From Brachionus plicatilis (Eukaryota; Rotifera; Eurotatoria; Ploima; Brachionidae): a stretch of DNA of 31,957 nt. This document shows, piece by piece, positions 30,400-31,957 of the stretch. Under the pieces are notes generated by a model. It did not search any database and was not told the DNA's origin. It saw only the letters and a program-made list of their open reading frames with translations. The DNA is taken from positions 616,440-648,396 of the forward strand of contig QEOQ01000559.1 in NCBI GenBank assembly GCA_010279815.1, written 5' to 3'. The translations under genes and the position numbers were made by a program. The stretch's first letter is position 1, and every line of letters starts with the position of its first letter.

Positions 30400-31430
30400 G
30401 AAATCGGCTAATCTTCTTATTTTTGGCCCATAACTAATACATGTCTCAGTAGAGTCAATTCAGTGTATGATAAACAAGTATTATCAGGTGAATTTTTAAT
30501 TTTAATATTAATTAAGAGAATTTCGTAGGTGTTAATTAGATAAATTACGAAGAGTAAATTGTCAATTGAATATTAGTTTAGGAAATCAGTTCAGCTTATT
30601 GCAATTCTATCAACAAAAGATCAGTTTAGTGTCAATTCAAAACATATGTCTTTTCGGCTTGTATTATGAAGTGAAAAAAAATTAAAATTTTTAATTTTCA
30701 ACTTTATTTTAAATATTTTATTTTATTTTGATTTTTTATATATTTTTTTTAAAGAACCTTTAACTCGGTGCACATAAACAAACAAATAAATAATAAATTA
30801 TTTAATTTGATGATCGAATTTAAATTATTTTATTAATTGTTTATTTATTAAATGAAAACAAAATCCATTAAATTTAGAACATTTGTCTAATTGCATTAAT
30901 TCGGCTAAAATTAAATGCTTTTAATTAGCTCAATTTCAAATGTAAAATAAATTTTCAATTTTTATGCATTTGACAATTAATACTTTAATTTGAATTTTTT
31001 CTAAAAGCTAAAGTATATATTTAATTTATAAAATATAAATAAAATTTGAAAATAGGCTTTTCTGAACTCACGATTGGTATAGATAAACTAATAAATCTGA
31101 TCTACCATCGAAACAAAAACAAAAAATTTACCTATAATATTTATTATTTTAATTTAACTAAGTACTTGGAGAATTAATTATTTTTGAAAATTTTTATTTT
31201 TTTTATTCAATAAAAATTTTCAAACAAAAAAATTCTGATTAAATTACCTTAAATAATTTTTCTTATTTTGTGAAAATTCTAAATTGTAAATAAAATTAAG
31301 GATTAAATTGGTGGTCACTTACTTTTTTCGATCTAAAGTATCTTTTTGGCGATTATAATTATAATTTTTTTTCTAAATAAGACTGGTGACAATGTAAATT
31401 GCATAATAAAAACATTTAATTTTTAAAAAA
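30400..31430. other. intergenic AT-rich stretch
   Basis: No gene is supported. An A-rich string after AACTCGGTGCACATAAAC at about 30764 resembles a LINE 3' tail. On the minus strand a possible short exon (31373-31325, encoding NYNYNRQKDTLDRK, donor AA|GTAAGT) is seen but has no partner exon that I could find. Confidence 0.35.
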
Positions 31431-31454
31431 AATAAAACAACGCAATCATTCCAG

Positions 31455-31957
31455 ACTTGGTATCAAAATACAGTGTCAGTTATTTTAAAAGTAAGAATAT
31501 GAAAAATATTAGGGATCATATGGAGTTTGTAATGAAGTATATGAGGCATAAAGAATTGTGTAAATAAATATTTTTTTCGAAGAAAATTTTCTTGGAATTT
31601 TTATTAAAAAATTGTTTAATATCAATAAATTTGGAGCTCTGTTTTTTTCTTATTAAAATTTATTTCAAATTTGTTTACAATAATTTGAATCAATCGGGTT
31701 ACGTATTTAATTTTATTATCAAAGAAAAATGCTGACTTTTGTTTTTACAAAAATATTTTTTCACAAAATTAAATTCAAAACAAAGCAAACTGCCTAAACA
31801 AGAATAGATACTTTAAATTTATGATTCCAACAGCTTTACTTTTATATTATTCCTCCCAGAGTTTTTGGCATTTGGAAAAGAAAAAAAATAATTTGACGTA
31901 TGCCGAGGGAATTAATTACAATGCATTGATCTCTTTTGATTTATTACTTTGGGTTGC
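31455..31957 (+). CDS. partial unrecognised gene, two candidate exons at the right edge
   Basis: A 36-base exon (31455-31490, TWYQNTVSVILK) has acceptor TTCCAG and a strong donor AAA|GTAAGA. A second exon starts at 31860 after TATTATTCCTCCCAG and reads SFWHLEKKKNNLTYAEGINY then NALISFDLLLWV to the window edge. Both junctions are phase 0, and the joined peptide has a hydrophobic end. The second frame is also open upstream to about 31770 with a possible ATG at 31821, so an alternative is a gene starting there. The gene lies mostly outside the window and I do not recognise it. Confidence 0.4.

Noticed and set aside
1..31957. CRISPR arrays, tRNA/rRNA genes, bacterial-type operons or defence systems
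   Set aside because: No regularly spaced identical repeats, no tRNA arm signatures and no prokaryotic gene organisation; the sequence is clearly animal nuclear DNA.

Overview
The window is an AT-rich (roughly three quarters A/T by eye) piece of an animal nuclear genome. Its protein-coding genes are split by GT-AG introns, mostly 50-250 bp long. The recognisable families are metazoan: a voltage-gated calcium channel alpha2delta subunit, an ERICH6/FAM194 protein, a synaptotagmin-14/16-type protein and a paired-class homeobox gene. Base composition, very short introns and the mixture of Penelope-like, LINE and Mutator/hAT-type miniature elements would suit a small protostome such as a monogonont rotifer, but this is an inference and the sequence alone does not prove it. 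There are no operons, tRNAs, rRNAs or CRISPR arrays that I can see.

Layout from left to right. Positions 1-2117 hold no exon I can support, apart from a 5'-truncated LINE tail with long target-site duplications (1585-1971). Positions 2118-9560 (minus) carry the 5' part of the alpha2delta gene: two large exons separated by a 4.6 kb intron. That intron contains a nested stack of mobile elements: a palindromic Mutator-like element (5142-7799, 9-bp target-site duplication), interrupted by a hAT-type MITE (5424-6138, perfect 8-bp duplication) and by a 5'-truncated Penelope-like element with a GIY-YIG endonuclease ORF. After a 2.5 kb divergent intergenic stretch, the ERICH6/FAM194 gene (12105-16663, plus) has eight exons. 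Its sixth intron contains inverted repeats, a damaged LINE and an assembly gap at 15847-15880. It converges on an unrecognised minus-strand gene (19652-16723) that ends in a predicted tail-anchor membrane helix; the two stop codons are only 59 bp apart. Positions 19653-23971 are mostly intergenic, with a Mutator-like MITE (21041-21493) and a decayed LINE reverse transcriptase. The Syt14/16-like gene (27247-23972, minus, eight exons, 675 aa) follows. A small unrecognised plus-strand gene (about 27828-29673) converges on, and may overlap, a single-exon homeobox gene (30271-29648, minus). The right edge shows two candidate exons of a plus-strand gene running out of the window.

Two of the genes belong to secretory or synaptic biology (alpha2delta in presynaptic calcium channels, Syt14/16 in membrane trafficking), one is a probable developmental regulator, and ERICH6 is poorly characterised. 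Nothing indicates that they act in one pathway. The most unusual content is the mobile-element archaeology and two or three spliced genes made of short exons, which I assembled from splice-site and phase agreement and do not recognise.
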